Below, piece after piece: positions 10,401 to 18,504 of a stretch of DNA of 64,000 bases (position 1 is the stretch's first letter; every line of letters begins with the position of its first letter). The notes under the pieces are model-generated. The model saw only the letters and a list, made by a program, of their open reading frames with translations, had not been told where the DNA came from and made no database searches. A program made the position numbers and the translations under genes. Source of the DNA: Verrucomicrobiaceae bacterium (GTDB lineage Bacteria; Verrucomicrobiota; Verrucomicrobiia; Verrucomicrobiales; Verrucomicrobiaceae); NCBI GenBank assembly GCA_016795485.1, contig JAEUHM010000041.1:62001-126000 (forward strand), written 5' to 3'.

Positions 10401-11619
10401 GTATCGCAAGACTCATGACACTCGGGAATGAAGTGGCGGTACCTTGAATGTCCACTAAGCCAACGTTCGGATTGAACGCGGCATCAAGGAGTCCGGTGGA
10501 TGTCAGCATTGCGACACCGTTCCTAGTAGTGGTTCCACCCACGGTCGGGGTTATGTCGGTAAATGGCCCACCAACAACCACCTTCCCGTCGGCGCGGAGC
10601 ACCATTGAAGTCGCAAATGAGACGATCGCCGGTGCGAATGTGCTGTCATTCGTTCCATTTGCATTGAGTCGTGAAATCAAACCAGTAGCCACCAACAGTT
10701 TCCCGTCCGGCTGCAGCACCATTGCTGTTGGCGGAGCGGTCAGCGAGTGATTAAATGTGGGATCAATCGTGGAATCGTCGTTCAAACGAACCAAATATGG
10801 TCGGGCTTCACCTCGAACGGTGTCAAATGTACCGGAGATGATTATCTTGCCGTCAGGTTGACGGATGATACCAAAAAGATATGGAACGCTTTCCGGTGCC
10901 CCGTTATCCAAAAGATTGGGGTTAAAGGACCCATCGGCGGCGAATTCCCCATCGGAACCTATTTGCTTGGCTATGCCTTTGAGCACTACGCCGTCGGCTG
11001 TGTTCCAGTCCCCAACGTAAATTGGTTCACCTGTGGGCAGCAACCAACCTGTCGTCACCTCAGGTCGATAGTTGGGATGGTCCATGACCAAAGGAGCGTT
11101 GTAATAGAGACTGGACCCATTGGAAATACTGGCGATGGCTATCTGATTCCTTGGATCGCCGCTGAACTCAGTGAAGTTCCCCATAACCAGCATCTCTCCA
11201 AACGAACTCAAGTGGGTAGACCAGACCCAAGGATCAGAGGTTGAATCTGAAAGAGGGGTCGTATATGGCAGCGGTGCCCAAGGATATGATACCAGTCCGT
11301 CTTCGGCTATGCCGGAATCCGCAAGCCGTGCGAAACTGCCTCGATAAAGTGCTTTCGTGCCGAGCCCTAAGGTGCTGAAATGACCGCCGACAAGTATCCG
11401 CTTGCCGGGCATAATGGAGAGACTGTAGACAGTAGTCCAAACAGTGCCATTTGAAGAAATTCCAACGTTAGGATTAAAACTGGGGTCCAGCACAGATTGG
11501 GCATTGGATGAACCATTCGCCCCCGAAAAAAGTAAGACCAAACTAGCCGCACTTACCAAGCGAAAGTGCTTCAGGACAGATCGCAGCGCCGAAGCGTGGG
11601 GCCGAATGTGTGATTTCAT
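7495..11619 (-). CDS. Large secreted delta-60 repeat and Ig-domain protein
   Basis: The protein has 1374 aa with an N-terminal signal peptide (hydrophobic VSAASLVLLFSGANG, cleavage near residue 41). Residues 42 to about 440 carry delta-60-type beta-propeller repeats (LDPSFNPNVG, QPDGKIIISGTF, RADGKVVVGGPF). Next comes a linker or FnIII-like segment and then about four Ig-like domains between roughly 530 and 900, each with the SDAGTYTVVV-type C-terminal strand motif. A putative He_PIG-type domain lies around 900-990 (LITGRASKAGTYTLSI), followed by a C-terminal region of about 380 aa that I cannot assign. No sorting motif such as PEP-CTERM is evident. Such proteins are exported surface or matrix proteins, probably adhesive. 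The gene is divergent from the small secreted protein at 11879 across a 259-nt region containing an inverted repeat. Confidence 0.88.
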   Translation of the reverse strand: MKSHIRPHASALRSVLKHFRLVSAASLVLLFSGANGSSNAQSVLDPSFNPNVGISSNGTVWTTVYSLSIMPGKRILVGGHFSTLGLGTKALYRGSFARLADSGIAEDGLVSYPWAPLPYTTPLSDSTSDPWVWSTHLSSFGEMLVMGNFTEFSGDPRNQIAIASISNGSSLYYNAPLVMDHPNYRPEVTTGWLLPTGEPIYVGDWNTADGVVLKGIAKQIGSDGEFAADGSFNPNLLDNGAPESVPYLFGIIRQPDGKIIISGTFDTVRGEARPYLVRLNDDSTIDPTFNHSLTAPPTAMVLQPDGKLLVATGLISRLNANGTNDSTFAPAIVSFATSMVLRADGKVVVGGPFTDITPTVGGTTTRNGVAMLTSTGLLDAAFNPNVGLVDIQGTATSFPSVMSLAIQTDGKVVIGGGFGSVSGQTRRGLARMTADVPAISDLEISNDRTTVTWTRGGSAPEIMDVKFSYSNNGGTTYISLPPPTYIPGTGWQLGGQLLPQGKSFQFRAIALTSSGWQNGSTGYVERVLKPIADFSVGQPVSITVNEGQSAVFSVEARSSLPIISYQWKRNGVNLVDGPDVSGATTDTLTLNPATSSDAGTYTVVVKTLGGSATSEGARLTVIVPPSVVTDPVDLVVGRGKSAKFTAKFAGSSPTYLWAGPFPVNASGKTGLTLSFNNAQDIHEGNYTVTATNAAGSATSGAATLTVVDPPIVGALSHQIVGVGDAPVLSATVSAEAPASLRFQWLRGTTSVAGATTASHTLNNIQLGQAGSYALRATNPAGAVTGTKGEIAVVDDINEKTQVQKATATAILTAAASGNSLTYVWKFTPLGGGPTQLVAADGIKYFLSGGGKTLTIKGLTTGDAGDYIAEVTAPGGMLATAPEHLFVTTGQPTIMPLAITGHYLVNEPISLQVMDNGIPTEKPASYTMKSTPNLSGVSISKLGLITGRASKAGTYTLSIIGSNGQGKSVPITATLVIDPIPTNAIGNFIGIVSRGSHNANLGGRLDLSVTPIGSYSGKLQMGGTSFRFSKGSLTMGANSDSDLNTTSNPSNVISIPRTGTTPLTLTFDLNLVNNTVSGTVTDGVTTSDLDGWRQVWSASNNPVTTANFLGRINFALSPPAELPAQTYPHGHSYGSALVPASGSVTTSGVLADGVAFSTAGFLGPQGQLAIFRSLYSNTGSLVGAIQIAVGGASVADYGQPGPLNWMKKDQAPKIGYNYNSGFSAITLAVEGSLYPVVPPGANVLGSDVTVADTRLNFEDAGLGLAATNPDVDFTLTGANLPVFTTNLGKVKVNVDKKTGVFSGDFSITDDIDPGPAVVNVKRTGKYYGVVLRNAANTAGTGKGYFLLPQLPVLPGTSTAVTPILSGPVLFTDITP

Positions 11620-11670
11620 AACGATGTACTTAACGTTTTTTGGACGCGCATTGAGGGACAGAATGCCCTG

Positions 11671-11691
11671 TTTTGTCTACGTTCGACAAAA
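11671..11691. promoter_or_regulatory. Inverted repeat in a divergent promoter region
   Basis: TTTTGTC and GACAAAA form a perfect 7-bp inverted repeat with a 7-nt spacer. It sits 51 nt upstream of the delta-60/Ig gene start and 187 nt upstream of the plus-strand secreted-protein gene. It could be a dimeric regulator site acting on one or both genes. No known box was recognised. Confidence 0.35.
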
Positions 11692-11878
11692 TTAGAGCAA
11701 AATTGTTCCGAAATTATCTCGTTCATTCGATTGAGAATGTAAATCGTCAAATTCTTGGATGAGCAATCCAGGCTGGGTTGCACGGAATCTGGGGCGAGCA
11801 TGTCAAATTCAGGCGCGGTTACCGCAACACAAAAAAAATCTTGCGCAAATCGGCACTTGCGAGTTACGATCACCCGTC

Positions 11879-12691
11879 ATGAATCGTCTATTCGCATTTT
11901 TTGCCATAATCTACCTTGCAGGCGCATCCACTTCCCATGCTTTGTCTGGGGGGCCTTTCGACAACGGATTTGGTTCGGCCGGCTTAGAAGATGGTGCCGT
12001 CTACCAGGCGGTTCTGAGCTATCGAAATGGCAATGGGTTTTGCTACTTTCACCCCGAGGCCAACATAGTTGGAGAAAACTTGGCATCCCCACTCGCTTTC
12101 AATGCGAGAGGATCGCTGCAGAACCGGAGTGTTTTGTATTACAAGGGTATAACCTATGTCGGCTCTGCCATCGGCATGACTGATCCAGACACAAGATATA
12201 TTCAGTGCACGATCAATGCGACTTCTGATCTGGCAAATACTGGGGTGCAACAGCAGCAGAACAACCAGAACGCCATTGGTGGAGCTGCCGGTGGCGCAAC
12301 TCAAACGGCTTCAACTAACGTCGGATTGGCTATCACCACTAGTAACCGTGGTTTCATGGTTAATGGAAATTGGGAAGCCATGATGCGGAAAATGTCACCT
12401 ACTCGGCGATTTATTGGCGAAGGCGAGCTTGTATTTTTGTCACCGACAGGAGCAGATGCTGTCGCTGGATTGGCATACCAAGGTTATTCAGGTTTGATTA
12501 ATGCTATCGTGCAAGCTGTGAGCGGCTTGGGCAACAACTTCAACCCTGCGATTTTCACACAGGCGCAAGTTGCAATTAACAATGCACTTTCGAGTCTTCC
12601 TGGATTTCTAGCTGGGGCGGGCTTGGACTCGGTTCAGGAGAGCGGAGATACTGTTAAGGTCAAAGTGCGCGGCACTCTCAGGTATCTATGA
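11879..12691 (+). CDS. Secreted protein of unknown function
   Basis: The start was set at ATG 11879, because the protein then begins MNRLFAFFAIIYLAGASTSHA, a clean signal peptide. A longer in-frame reading from 11759 adds an unconvincing 40-residue leader. The mature part (about 250 aa) is rich in Gly, Asn, Thr and Gln and has an NTGVQQQQNNQN linker near the middle. I recognise no domain; it may be verrucomicrobial-specific. It probably forms a beta-rich envelope protein, since the second half alternates short hydrophobic strands (GEGELVFLSP, TVKVKVRGTLRYL) and ends with an aromatic/hydrophobic residue pair. A strong terminator follows. Confidence 0.75.
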   Translation: MNRLFAFFAIIYLAGASTSHALSGGPFDNGFGSAGLEDGAVYQAVLSYRNGNGFCYFHPEANIVGENLASPLAFNARGSLQNRSVLYYKGITYVGSAIGMTDPDTRYIQCTINATSDLANTGVQQQQNNQNAIGGAAGGATQTASTNVGLAITTSNRGFMVNGNWEAMMRKMSPTRRFIGEGELVFLSPTGADAVAGLAYQGYSGLINAIVQAVSGLGNNFNPAIFTQAQVAINNALSSLPGFLAGAGLDSVQESGDTVKVKVRGTLRYL

Positions 12692-12734
12692 TTTGGAATC
12701 TACCCTCAACGAGGTAAGGTTGACAGCATTTTCG

Positions 12735-12762
12735 GTGGAGCCAGAAATGGCTCCACTTTTTT
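12735..12762 (+). terminator. Intrinsic terminator of the 11879-12691 gene
   Basis: A 9-bp perfect stem GTGGAGCCA/TGGCTCCAC with a GAAA tetraloop is followed by six T residues. It lies 43 nt after the stop codon and just before the convergent redoxin gene. Confidence 0.92.
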
Positions 12763-12779
12763 GTGTCTGCTACGCCCAA

Positions 12780-13334
12780 TCATCGTTTTAGCCCGCTGAT
12801 CTTGCAGCCCATTGCTTCGGTTCGAGGTATGGGAATAGGTTTGCCCGAGAGCAATGCTTCAAGTGCGTCTCTGAGGTCTTTGGTCGTTGCTTGGCGTTGG
12901 CGCTTTGTTGGACCGAGGTAAAGGTCGTTGATTCGGCCTTGGTAGGCCACTTTGCCATCAGGTGTCGTCAGCACCGCTTCTGGGGTAACCTTGGCGCTGA
13001 AGTGTTGAGCGAGCTTTTGTTCGTGGTCCATGAGGACCGTTGCTTTGATCTCGTTCATCTCGGCATGCTGGAGGATGTCCGTCAGTTTCTGATCGGCATC
13101 GGAGTGCACAAAATACACTGTGGCCCGCTCTGCATAGTCGGCCGTGATGGCATTCATCTCCTTCATGAACGTGCCGGATGTGGAGCAGTAAGGAGAGACG
13201 AAAAAATAGACCGTCGCTTTCTTGCCGCCGCTAGCGAAAGGCTTGTGGTCGTGCCCATCTGCACCAGTAAGAACGAGGTCGGACTGAGCGATGAGCAGTT
13301 GAGTGCCAATAAGTAATGTGATGAGCGATTTCAT
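12780..13334 (-). CDS. Exported redoxin (thioredoxin-fold) protein
   Basis: The 184-aa protein has a short N-terminal signal (MKSLITLLIGTQLLIAQ). The thioredoxin-like fold shows the active-site region at VSPYCSTSG (C50), where the second Cys of a CxxC pair is missing, and a cis-Pro at VTPEAVL. The segment VAYQGRINDLYLG and the C-terminal GCKI motif match the redoxin subfamily common in planctomycetes and verrucomicrobia. The C-terminal Cys could act as the resolving thiol for C50. A peroxidase-like or thiol-redox role in the periplasm is likely. It is the second gene of a two-gene unit, 9 nt after the TPR gene. Confidence 0.82.
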   Translation of the reverse strand: MKSLITLLIGTQLLIAQSDLVLTGADGHDHKPFASGGKKATVYFFVSPYCSTSGTFMKEMNAITADYAERATVYFVHSDADQKLTDILQHAEMNEIKATVLMDHEQKLAQHFSAKVTPEAVLTTPDGKVAYQGRINDLYLGPTKRQRQATTKDLRDALEALLSGKPIPIPRTEAMGCKISGLKR

Positions 13335-13343
13335 GGTGTGGGT

Positions 13344-13880
13344 TCAGAGCTTCCAGGCCTTGCTCCAGAGCACATAAATCTCGTGCATAGCTTTGCGTTC
13401 CAAAGGCGTCCACTCAGCCGTTCTCTCGTCCAGACTCTTAAACTCTGCTAATCGTGGGTCTTTCTCGGCAGCAAGTTGGTAGTTTTTGAGAGCGCGTTCG
13501 AGATCCTTTGTTCCCCAATACCCAAGCACCAGAGAGTAATAGTCGTAGTGGGCACTGAAGTCACTTTTCTTGGCTGACTCTTCAAAGTGACGGATAGCCT
13601 CCTCGTAGTCGCCTAGGTTAAAATAGGCCCATCCAACACGATTGCGCATCGGAGCGTCGTCCTGCAGTTCTACTGCCTTCTTTAGGTCTGCCCGAGCTTG
13701 CTCTTTGCGGCCGAGGAGCGCGAGCGTATAGCCACGATTAGAGTAAGCTTGCGCGCTGTCTGGGTGAGCGGCGATCTGTTTGGTTAGATTCTCCAGTTTG
13801 GGCGTCGTAAAGTTAGGCTCTGCTGCGAGGACGGCACCAGGGGTCAAAAGCAGGGCGGCGATTATGCTGCGAGTAGTCAT
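13344..13880 (-). CDS. Exported tetratricopeptide-repeat protein
   Basis: The 178-aa protein has an N-terminal signal peptide (SIIAALLLTPGAVLAAE). About three to four TPR units follow (AQAYSNRGYTLALLGRKEQA, APMRNRVGWAYFNLGDYEEA, then a weaker YYSLVLGYWGTKDLERALKN). It precedes the redoxin gene by 9 nt, so the two are likely co-translated and may work together as periplasmic scaffold and thiol enzyme. No catalytic motif is seen. Confidence 0.85.
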   Translation of the reverse strand: MTTRSIIAALLLTPGAVLAAEPNFTTPKLENLTKQIAAHPDSAQAYSNRGYTLALLGRKEQARADLKKAVELQDDAPMRNRVGWAYFNLGDYEEAIRHFEESAKKSDFSAHYDYYSLVLGYWGTKDLERALKNYQLAAEKDPRLAEFKSLDERTAEWTPLERKAMHEIYVLWSKAWKL

Positions 13881-13971
13881 GGCGGCTTATTCTGGGATTC
13901 TCCATCTCCAACGAAACGACAGAACCCGATTGTTGCGTTGATTTGGTCCCATAGTGCACTACTTGCTGACC

Positions 13972-14340
13972 ATGAAATACATATTTACGTTCCTCCTTGC
14001 CCTCAATCTCCTTATGTCCGCCTCAATTGCCGCAGATGCTCCCTATCGTCACGTTGTGCTCTTTAAGTTCAAAGACAGTGCCACTCCTGAGCAAGTGAAG
14101 CACATTGAAACAGAGTTCAAAAAGCTGCCCTCATTGATCGACACGGTGACTGCATTTGAGTGGGGCACCAACGTTTCCCCAGAGGGATTAAATGACGGCT
14201 TCACTCATTGCTTTTTTGTTAGTTTCAAGGACAAGGCAGGCCTCGAAGCCTATATTCCCCACCCTGCCCACAAAGCATTCGTAGACATCCTCAAGCCCCA
14301 ACTCGACAAGGTGTTGGTGGTTGACTACGTGGCTAGATAA
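13972..14340 (+). CDS. Exported Dabb (stress-responsive alpha/beta barrel) protein
   Basis: The start at ATG 13972 gives MKYIFTFLLALNLLMSASIA, a good signal peptide; an upstream GTG at 13954 adds only six residues. The remaining roughly 100 aa form one Dabb domain: YRHVVLFKFKDSATPEQV at the start, a central GLNDGFTHCFFVSFKD strand pair and the closing HPAHKAFVDILKP segment. Single-domain Dabb proteins dimerise into a barrel; their role is mostly unknown. The gene is divergent from the TPR-redoxin pair across 91 nt and convergent with yebC. Confidence 0.88.
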   Translation: MKYIFTFLLALNLLMSASIAADAPYRHVVLFKFKDSATPEQVKHIETEFKKLPSLIDTVTAFEWGTNVSPEGLNDGFTHCFFVSFKDKAGLEAYIPHPAHKAFVDILKPQLDKVLVVDYVAR

Positions 14341-14348
14341 GGCTGCGA

Positions 14349-15074
14349 TTACTTTAGAGCAGCATGCACACGGTGAACGTCATCGTGTGCGTCCAGACTT
14401 TGGAGAAAGTTGGTCACTTCTTCCCGCTGTTGCTCAGTAAGTTCTGGGTAGTCTTTTGCACGATAGGTCAGTTCTGAGGTCGTGACAATCCAGCCACCAG
14501 CTTTAAGTGCCTTGGTCACTGCATCTAGTTTGGCGCTTGCACAGTAAAAGCGTGTCCCAGACTGCATGGTGCCATCTTCAGAGTCGATTTCCATCGGCTC
14601 AAGATCGTCTGCGTCTGCCTCAAGTGCTGCTGTCTCTGCATCAATACTTGAATCCGGGTGGTGCGCCTCGATCATTCCGCAGTGATCAAACATCCATGCC
14701 ACTGAGCCACGGGTGCCTATGCTTCCCGCTTTAAATAGGACTTTGATCTCAGATGATGTCCTGTTGTTGTTGTCGGTAAGACATTCAACGACCACTGGCA
14801 CGCGGTGCGGGGTGAAACCTTCATAAACAACATTATCATAGGTCACCGCGTCTGGACCGGTGCCTGAGCCTTTCGCGATTGCCCGCTCAATCGTATCGCG
14901 TGTGACACTTTGCTTTTTTGCATTAGCAAGTGCAGCAGCAAGCCGTGCATTAAACTCCGGGTGTGGTCCACCGAGACGTGCCGCCACCTGGATTTCACGA
15001 ACCAATTTGCCGACCATTTTGCCTTTTTGGTCGGCGGCGAGTTCACGCCATTTCTGTTTCCATTGTGCTCCCAT
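14349..15074 (-). CDS. YebC/PmpR family DNA-binding protein
   Basis: The 241-aa length is normal for the family. Conserved features include the N-terminal GAQWKQKW (usually GHSKW), the REIQVAARLGGPHPEFNARL helix region, the DTIERAIAKGSG loop and the central VYEGFTPHRVPVVVECLTDN. YebC-like proteins bind DNA or help ribosomes translate proline stretches. It lies 18 nt downstream of an ABC ATPase gene on the same strand, so the two probably share a transcript. Confidence 0.92.
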   Translation of the reverse strand: MGAQWKQKWRELAADQKGKMVGKLVREIQVAARLGGPHPEFNARLAAALANAKKQSVTRDTIERAIAKGSGTGPDAVTYDNVVYEGFTPHRVPVVVECLTDNNNRTSSEIKVLFKAGSIGTRGSVAWMFDHCGMIEAHHPDSSIDAETAALEADADDLEPMEIDSEDGTMQSGTRFYCASAKLDAVTKALKAGGWIVTTSELTYRAKDYPELTEQQREEVTNFLQSLDAHDDVHRVHAALK

Positions 15075-15092
15075 GATATTGAACGGGAAAAG

Positions 15093-16025
15093 TTAAGCGT
15101 CCCCGGCTGCCAGTTCCACAAAAACGTCTTCGAGTGACGGTAGTTGCCGGTGAATCTCACGGACCTTCCACTTGTGTTTGACTGCAAGTTCCAAGATGTT
15201 ATCCCGCACATCGGCATTCGACTCCAGTCGGAGTGAGATCGCCTGCCATCCGTCTTCAGTGCGGTCGATCGAGACTTTTTTTACCGCTGTGATGCTGTTA
15301 AGCTCCTTCTCCACCTTGTCATCTCCCTTTAGCTCAAGATAGACGGAGCCGGCAGTACGCAGGCCGCGGGTTAGATTGAGAGGCGTATCATCAGCCTTGA
15401 TCTGGCCCTTGTTGATCATGATGACCCGGTCACATGACAGCTCTACCTCACTGAGAATGTGAGTGGAGAGAAGGATCGTGTGAGAAGGAGTAAGATTGCG
15501 TAGCATCTCTCTCACTTGACGAATCTGCGTGGGATCGAGCCCATTCGTGGGCTCATCCAAAATGAGAAGTTGTGGCCGAGCGATCAATGCATCTGCCAGA
15601 GCAACACGCTGCCGATAGCCTTTTGATAGGTTGCCGATCAATCTCCGCCTCACGTCTGTGATTGCCGTGAGTTCCATTGCTTCTCCCGTTCGTGTTCGCA
15701 GTTCCCGACCGCTTAGCCCTTTCAGAGCAGCGCGAAAGTGCAGGTACTCCTTCACCTTCATGTCCGTGTAAAGGGGGGCCATCTCCGGCATATAACCGAC
15801 TTGCCGCCTCACCTCCAACGAGTCGCGAAATACATCTTTGCCCCCCACCTTCACCAATCCTGATGTTGGCGGCAAATAGCCACTCAGTATCCGCATCGTG
15901 GTTGATTTTCCTGCTCCGTTGGGGCCGAGGAATCCGACGAACTGACCTGGCTCCACGTCAAATGTAATCCCGTTCACCGCCACGCGACCGGCGTATTGCT
16001 TGGTGAGTTGGGAAACGTGAATCAT
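15093..16025 (-). CDS. ABC transporter ATP-binding protein (GldA-like)
   Basis: The 310-aa protein has a single nucleotide-binding domain with a C-terminal extension of about 90 aa, as in GldA and CcmA-type ABC-2 exporters. Walker A is GPNGAGKST, the signature is LSKGYRQRVALADAL and Walker B is LLILDEPTNGLD, followed by the D-loop and an H-loop at LLSTHIL. GldA partners with ABC-2 permeases in gliding or export. No permease gene lies next to it here; the neighbours are a TPR gene upstream and yebC downstream. The partner must be encoded elsewhere. Confidence 0.9.
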   Translation of the reverse strand: MIHVSQLTKQYAGRVAVNGITFDVEPGQFVGFLGPNGAGKSTTMRILSGYLPPTSGLVKVGGKDVFRDSLEVRRQVGYMPEMAPLYTDMKVKEYLHFRAALKGLSGRELRTRTGEAMELTAITDVRRRLIGNLSKGYRQRVALADALIARPQLLILDEPTNGLDPTQIRQVREMLRNLTPSHTILLSTHILSEVELSCDRVIMINKGQIKADDTPLNLTRGLRTAGSVYLELKGDDKVEKELNSITAVKKVSIDRTEDGWQAISLRLESNADVRDNILELAVKHKWKVREIHRQLPSLEDVFVELAAGDA

Positions 16026-16097
16026 TCGGAAAAAGGGCGGCGAGTATGACCGAAGTCGTCCCGCCTGACAACGCAGGAAACAGGAAAACCTTTTTTC

Positions 16098-17834
16098 TCA
16101 GGGTCTGAGGTCCCCTGGGTCGGTCCCACTGATCATTTTGGCCAGACGATCTGCCACGACAGCTACGTCAATGTCAATGGCGGCTAATGCTTCGGAATAA
16201 AGGCGCTTCCATTCCATAATTGACCCTGCGATTGCTCGATCATCGCTTGCCAAAGGGGCGAGTTTGACGAGACATCGCCGCAGAGTTGGTTCCATTTCCA
16301 GAACTGCATTCTGACGGTGCGCGGCCTGGAGAATAGGCACGGTGACAATGAGGCCAAGCGCATGATGATCTTCTGGGCTCTCCATGGCGGTGCTCAATGC
16401 CTCCTGCCAGGCTTTAAGGGCGGGTTTCAGATCATTTTTTGCAAGGTGGTGCTCGGCCAACATGACAAGTGAAGCCACTCCGGTTTGTCTAGCGTGTCCG
16501 TATCGCTCACGTTCCATTCTCAGCATCGTTTCTTGGACGGCAAGAGCGTCGTTGATCCGACCTTGTTTGATGTGAAGTCCAAAGAGTCTTATCCTGGTCA
16601 ACATCGCTTCGTTGCTCCATCCTCCCGGCTGATTTTCGTCGATCTCAATGCACCTTTTGATCATTGACTCAGGGTTGGCCAAGTCCCCTCTAGCCTGAAC
16701 CAGGATAGCAACGTTCATCAAGCTGCGTGCGGTTTCAGGGTGATCCTTGCCCAGTTCCGCTTCCCGCGCCTTCATGGCCTCCCAGTAGGCATTCTCGGCC
16801 TCTGCTGCGTATCCAAGAGTGGCGTATCCTTTGCCCGCTGCGTGGAGTAAGTTGCCAATTTTTCCAGATGATGCCTCAGCCGTCTCCTTGGTAGCACTGA
16901 CCCAATGGCTGATTTTCTCGGAAGCCTGCACTTGTTTACCAAGTGCCTTCATCAATTGGGTGTAGACATCCATGAGCGTCCCAAGCGCATCGGGTCGCTC
17001 ACTTTGAGCGGCTATCCCGATTTCCAATGCCTCCGTGGCCAAATCAATTGCCTTATCAGACGAACCGTTCCGCTGACAAGAGATCGCCAACTCAGCCAGC
17101 GCAAGCGCCACACGCTCGCCGCTCCTCCCGGCCGCGAGTTTGATGGCACATTGAAGAGCCCTCTGACACAGTTCCTCACCTTCTTGCATCCGGGCCGAAG
17201 AGCCGGTCTTAAGACAATAGCCTTCCACAGCCCGGGCCAGTTGCTGGCAAATCCTCTGCACCAGCATGGATTCGTTGCCAGTGGCTCTCTCTGCGAGCGT
17301 CAAACTTTTGCGAAAGTGGGTCATCGCCTCGTCAAACCGCTCCAGATTCGTGAAAAAGATACCAATCTGAAGCTCGGCAGAAGCTGTGACCTCATCCATC
17401 GATGTTGACTTATTCTTCGTGCCCTCAGAAATAGCCACTACCTGATCTAGCAGCTTGCCTGCGAGATCAATCCTCCTCGCCCGGCCAAGCAAAACAGCGA
17501 GCCGCGTCCAACTCTCAGCCAGAGCCTTCTGATCGCCCTCCAGCATTCGACCCGCAAGTTCGACCGTTGAAAGTGCGGACTTAACTGCACGTGCGAACTG
17601 CTCGTCGGCGAGTAATGCTTCAACGTGCCCCTCTGATGCCCTCAGCAGGGCTTCACCGCTATCGCCGTTGGCAGATTGAAGCTCATGGACTAGGGTCTCG
17701 TACTCTTTGCAGGCCGCAAAATAGCGCCCACCCTTCATGAACTGCTCTGCAGCGCCGATTCGGGTGCTGTCACTGGCAGACGCACAGGCGTGAAGCCATG
17801 CGGCAGCGAGCAACACATGTAACAGAAGTTTCAT
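16098..17834 (-). CDS. Exported tetratricopeptide-repeat protein
   Basis: The start was set at ATG 17834, giving MKLLLHVLLAAAWLHACASA, a signal peptide with a possible but poor lipobox (LHAC). A longer frame to 17987 would run into the divergent pgsA gene and looks artificial. The 578-aa protein consists of repeated TPR units of the long (about 42-aa) type, for example ITFFTNLERFDEAMTHFRKS-like segments and the ENAYWEAMKAREAELGKDHP unit typical of TPR_10/TPR_12. It probably acts as a periplasmic or outer-membrane protein-interaction scaffold. It heads a minus-strand unit with the ABC ATPase gene 72 nt downstream. Confidence 0.83.
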   Translation of the reverse strand: MKLLLHVLLAAAWLHACASASDSTRIGAAEQFMKGGRYFAACKEYETLVHELQSANGDSGEALLRASEGHVEALLADEQFARAVKSALSTVELAGRMLEGDQKALAESWTRLAVLLGRARRIDLAGKLLDQVVAISEGTKNKSTSMDEVTASAELQIGIFFTNLERFDEAMTHFRKSLTLAERATGNESMLVQRICQQLARAVEGYCLKTGSSARMQEGEELCQRALQCAIKLAAGRSGERVALALAELAISCQRNGSSDKAIDLATEALEIGIAAQSERPDALGTLMDVYTQLMKALGKQVQASEKISHWVSATKETAEASSGKIGNLLHAAGKGYATLGYAAEAENAYWEAMKAREAELGKDHPETARSLMNVAILVQARGDLANPESMIKRCIEIDENQPGGWSNEAMLTRIRLFGLHIKQGRINDALAVQETMLRMERERYGHARQTGVASLVMLAEHHLAKNDLKPALKAWQEALSTAMESPEDHHALGLIVTVPILQAAHRQNAVLEMEPTLRRCLVKLAPLASDDRAIAGSIMEWKRLYSEALAAIDIDVAVVADRLAKMISGTDPGDLRP

Positions 17835-17919
17835 TGAGGCAGTTGGCGGGATTAGCACGAACCGTCCACCCGAGCAATGCATCACTTGCGCCATAGGCCA
17901 CCGGGCGTTACCTCGGTCC

Positions 17920-18504
17920 ATGACCACAGCGAACAAGATCTCCGTCTTCCGCATCCTTTTGGTGCCGGTTTTTGTAGCTTGTGCCATCTACTACGCGCAA
18001 AGCGCGAGTGCCGGCAAGCCAGATGAGTTCTGGTGGAGGGCTACAATTGGGGTGTTCTTCACTGCCGCCGTCAGTGATTTTTTGGATGGTTACCTTGCTC
18101 GAAAGTGGGACCAGCGGACAAGGTTGGGAGCTATTTTGGATCCCTTGGCTGACAAGCTCCTTATGCTTTCAGCCATGCTCACCCTCAGCCTCACGCCTTG
18201 GCCGCAGAGACTTCCTCTGCTGTTGCCCATTCTCGCCATTTCCCACGCCGTCCTCACCATTATCGCAGCCTTCGTGATTCACCATGTCGCTGGCTATTGT
18301 CGCATCGTGCCTCACTGGACAGGGAAAATGGCTACGGCAGCGCAAATGACCGCTGTGTTGTGGTCGATGATTGGCATTTCCTATCCTTCGGTGAAGTGGC
18401 CAGCCGGGGTCGCCTCCGTGTTTACGGTGTGGTCTGGCTGGGTGTATTTAATGGACGCAGCCGGACAACTTGCTAGGGGAGGTAGTCGAGATGAATCCAA
18501 GTGA
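17920..18504 (+). CDS. pgsA: CDP-diacylglycerol-glycerol-3-phosphate 3-phosphatidyltransferase
   Basis: The 194-aa protein carries the complete CDP-alcohol phosphotransferase motif: D53, D56, G57, A60, R61, G70, D74 and D78 (SDFLDGYLARK through LDPLADK). Several membrane helices surround it. The enzyme makes phosphatidylglycerol phosphate from CDP-diacylglycerol, the first committed step to phosphatidylglycerol and cardiolipin, in the inner membrane. The N-terminus TTANKISVFRILLVP is standard for PgsA. Its last 14 nt overlap the der start, so the two form a phospholipid/ribosome-biogenesis unit. Members of this superfamily are hard to separate, but length and N-terminus favour PgsA. Confidence 0.88.
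   Translation: MTTANKISVFRILLVPVFVACAIYYAQSASAGKPDEFWWRATIGVFFTAAVSDFLDGYLARKWDQRTRLGAILDPLADKLLMLSAMLTLSLTPWPQRLPLLLPILAISHAVLTIIAAFVIHHVAGYCRIVPHWTGKMATAAQMTAVLWSMIGISYPSVKWPAGVASVFTVWSGWVYLMDAAGQLARGGSRDESK
18475..18482 (+). promoter_or_regulatory. Ribosome binding site that fixes the der start
   Basis: AGGGGAGG lies inside the 3' end of pgsA, 8 nt before ATG 18491. This supports 18491 rather than the upstream in-frame start at 18470. Confidence 0.75.

Noticed and set aside
17835-17987. N-terminal extension of the TPR protein
   Set aside because: Overlaps the start of pgsA on the other strand; the signal peptide begins at 17834.
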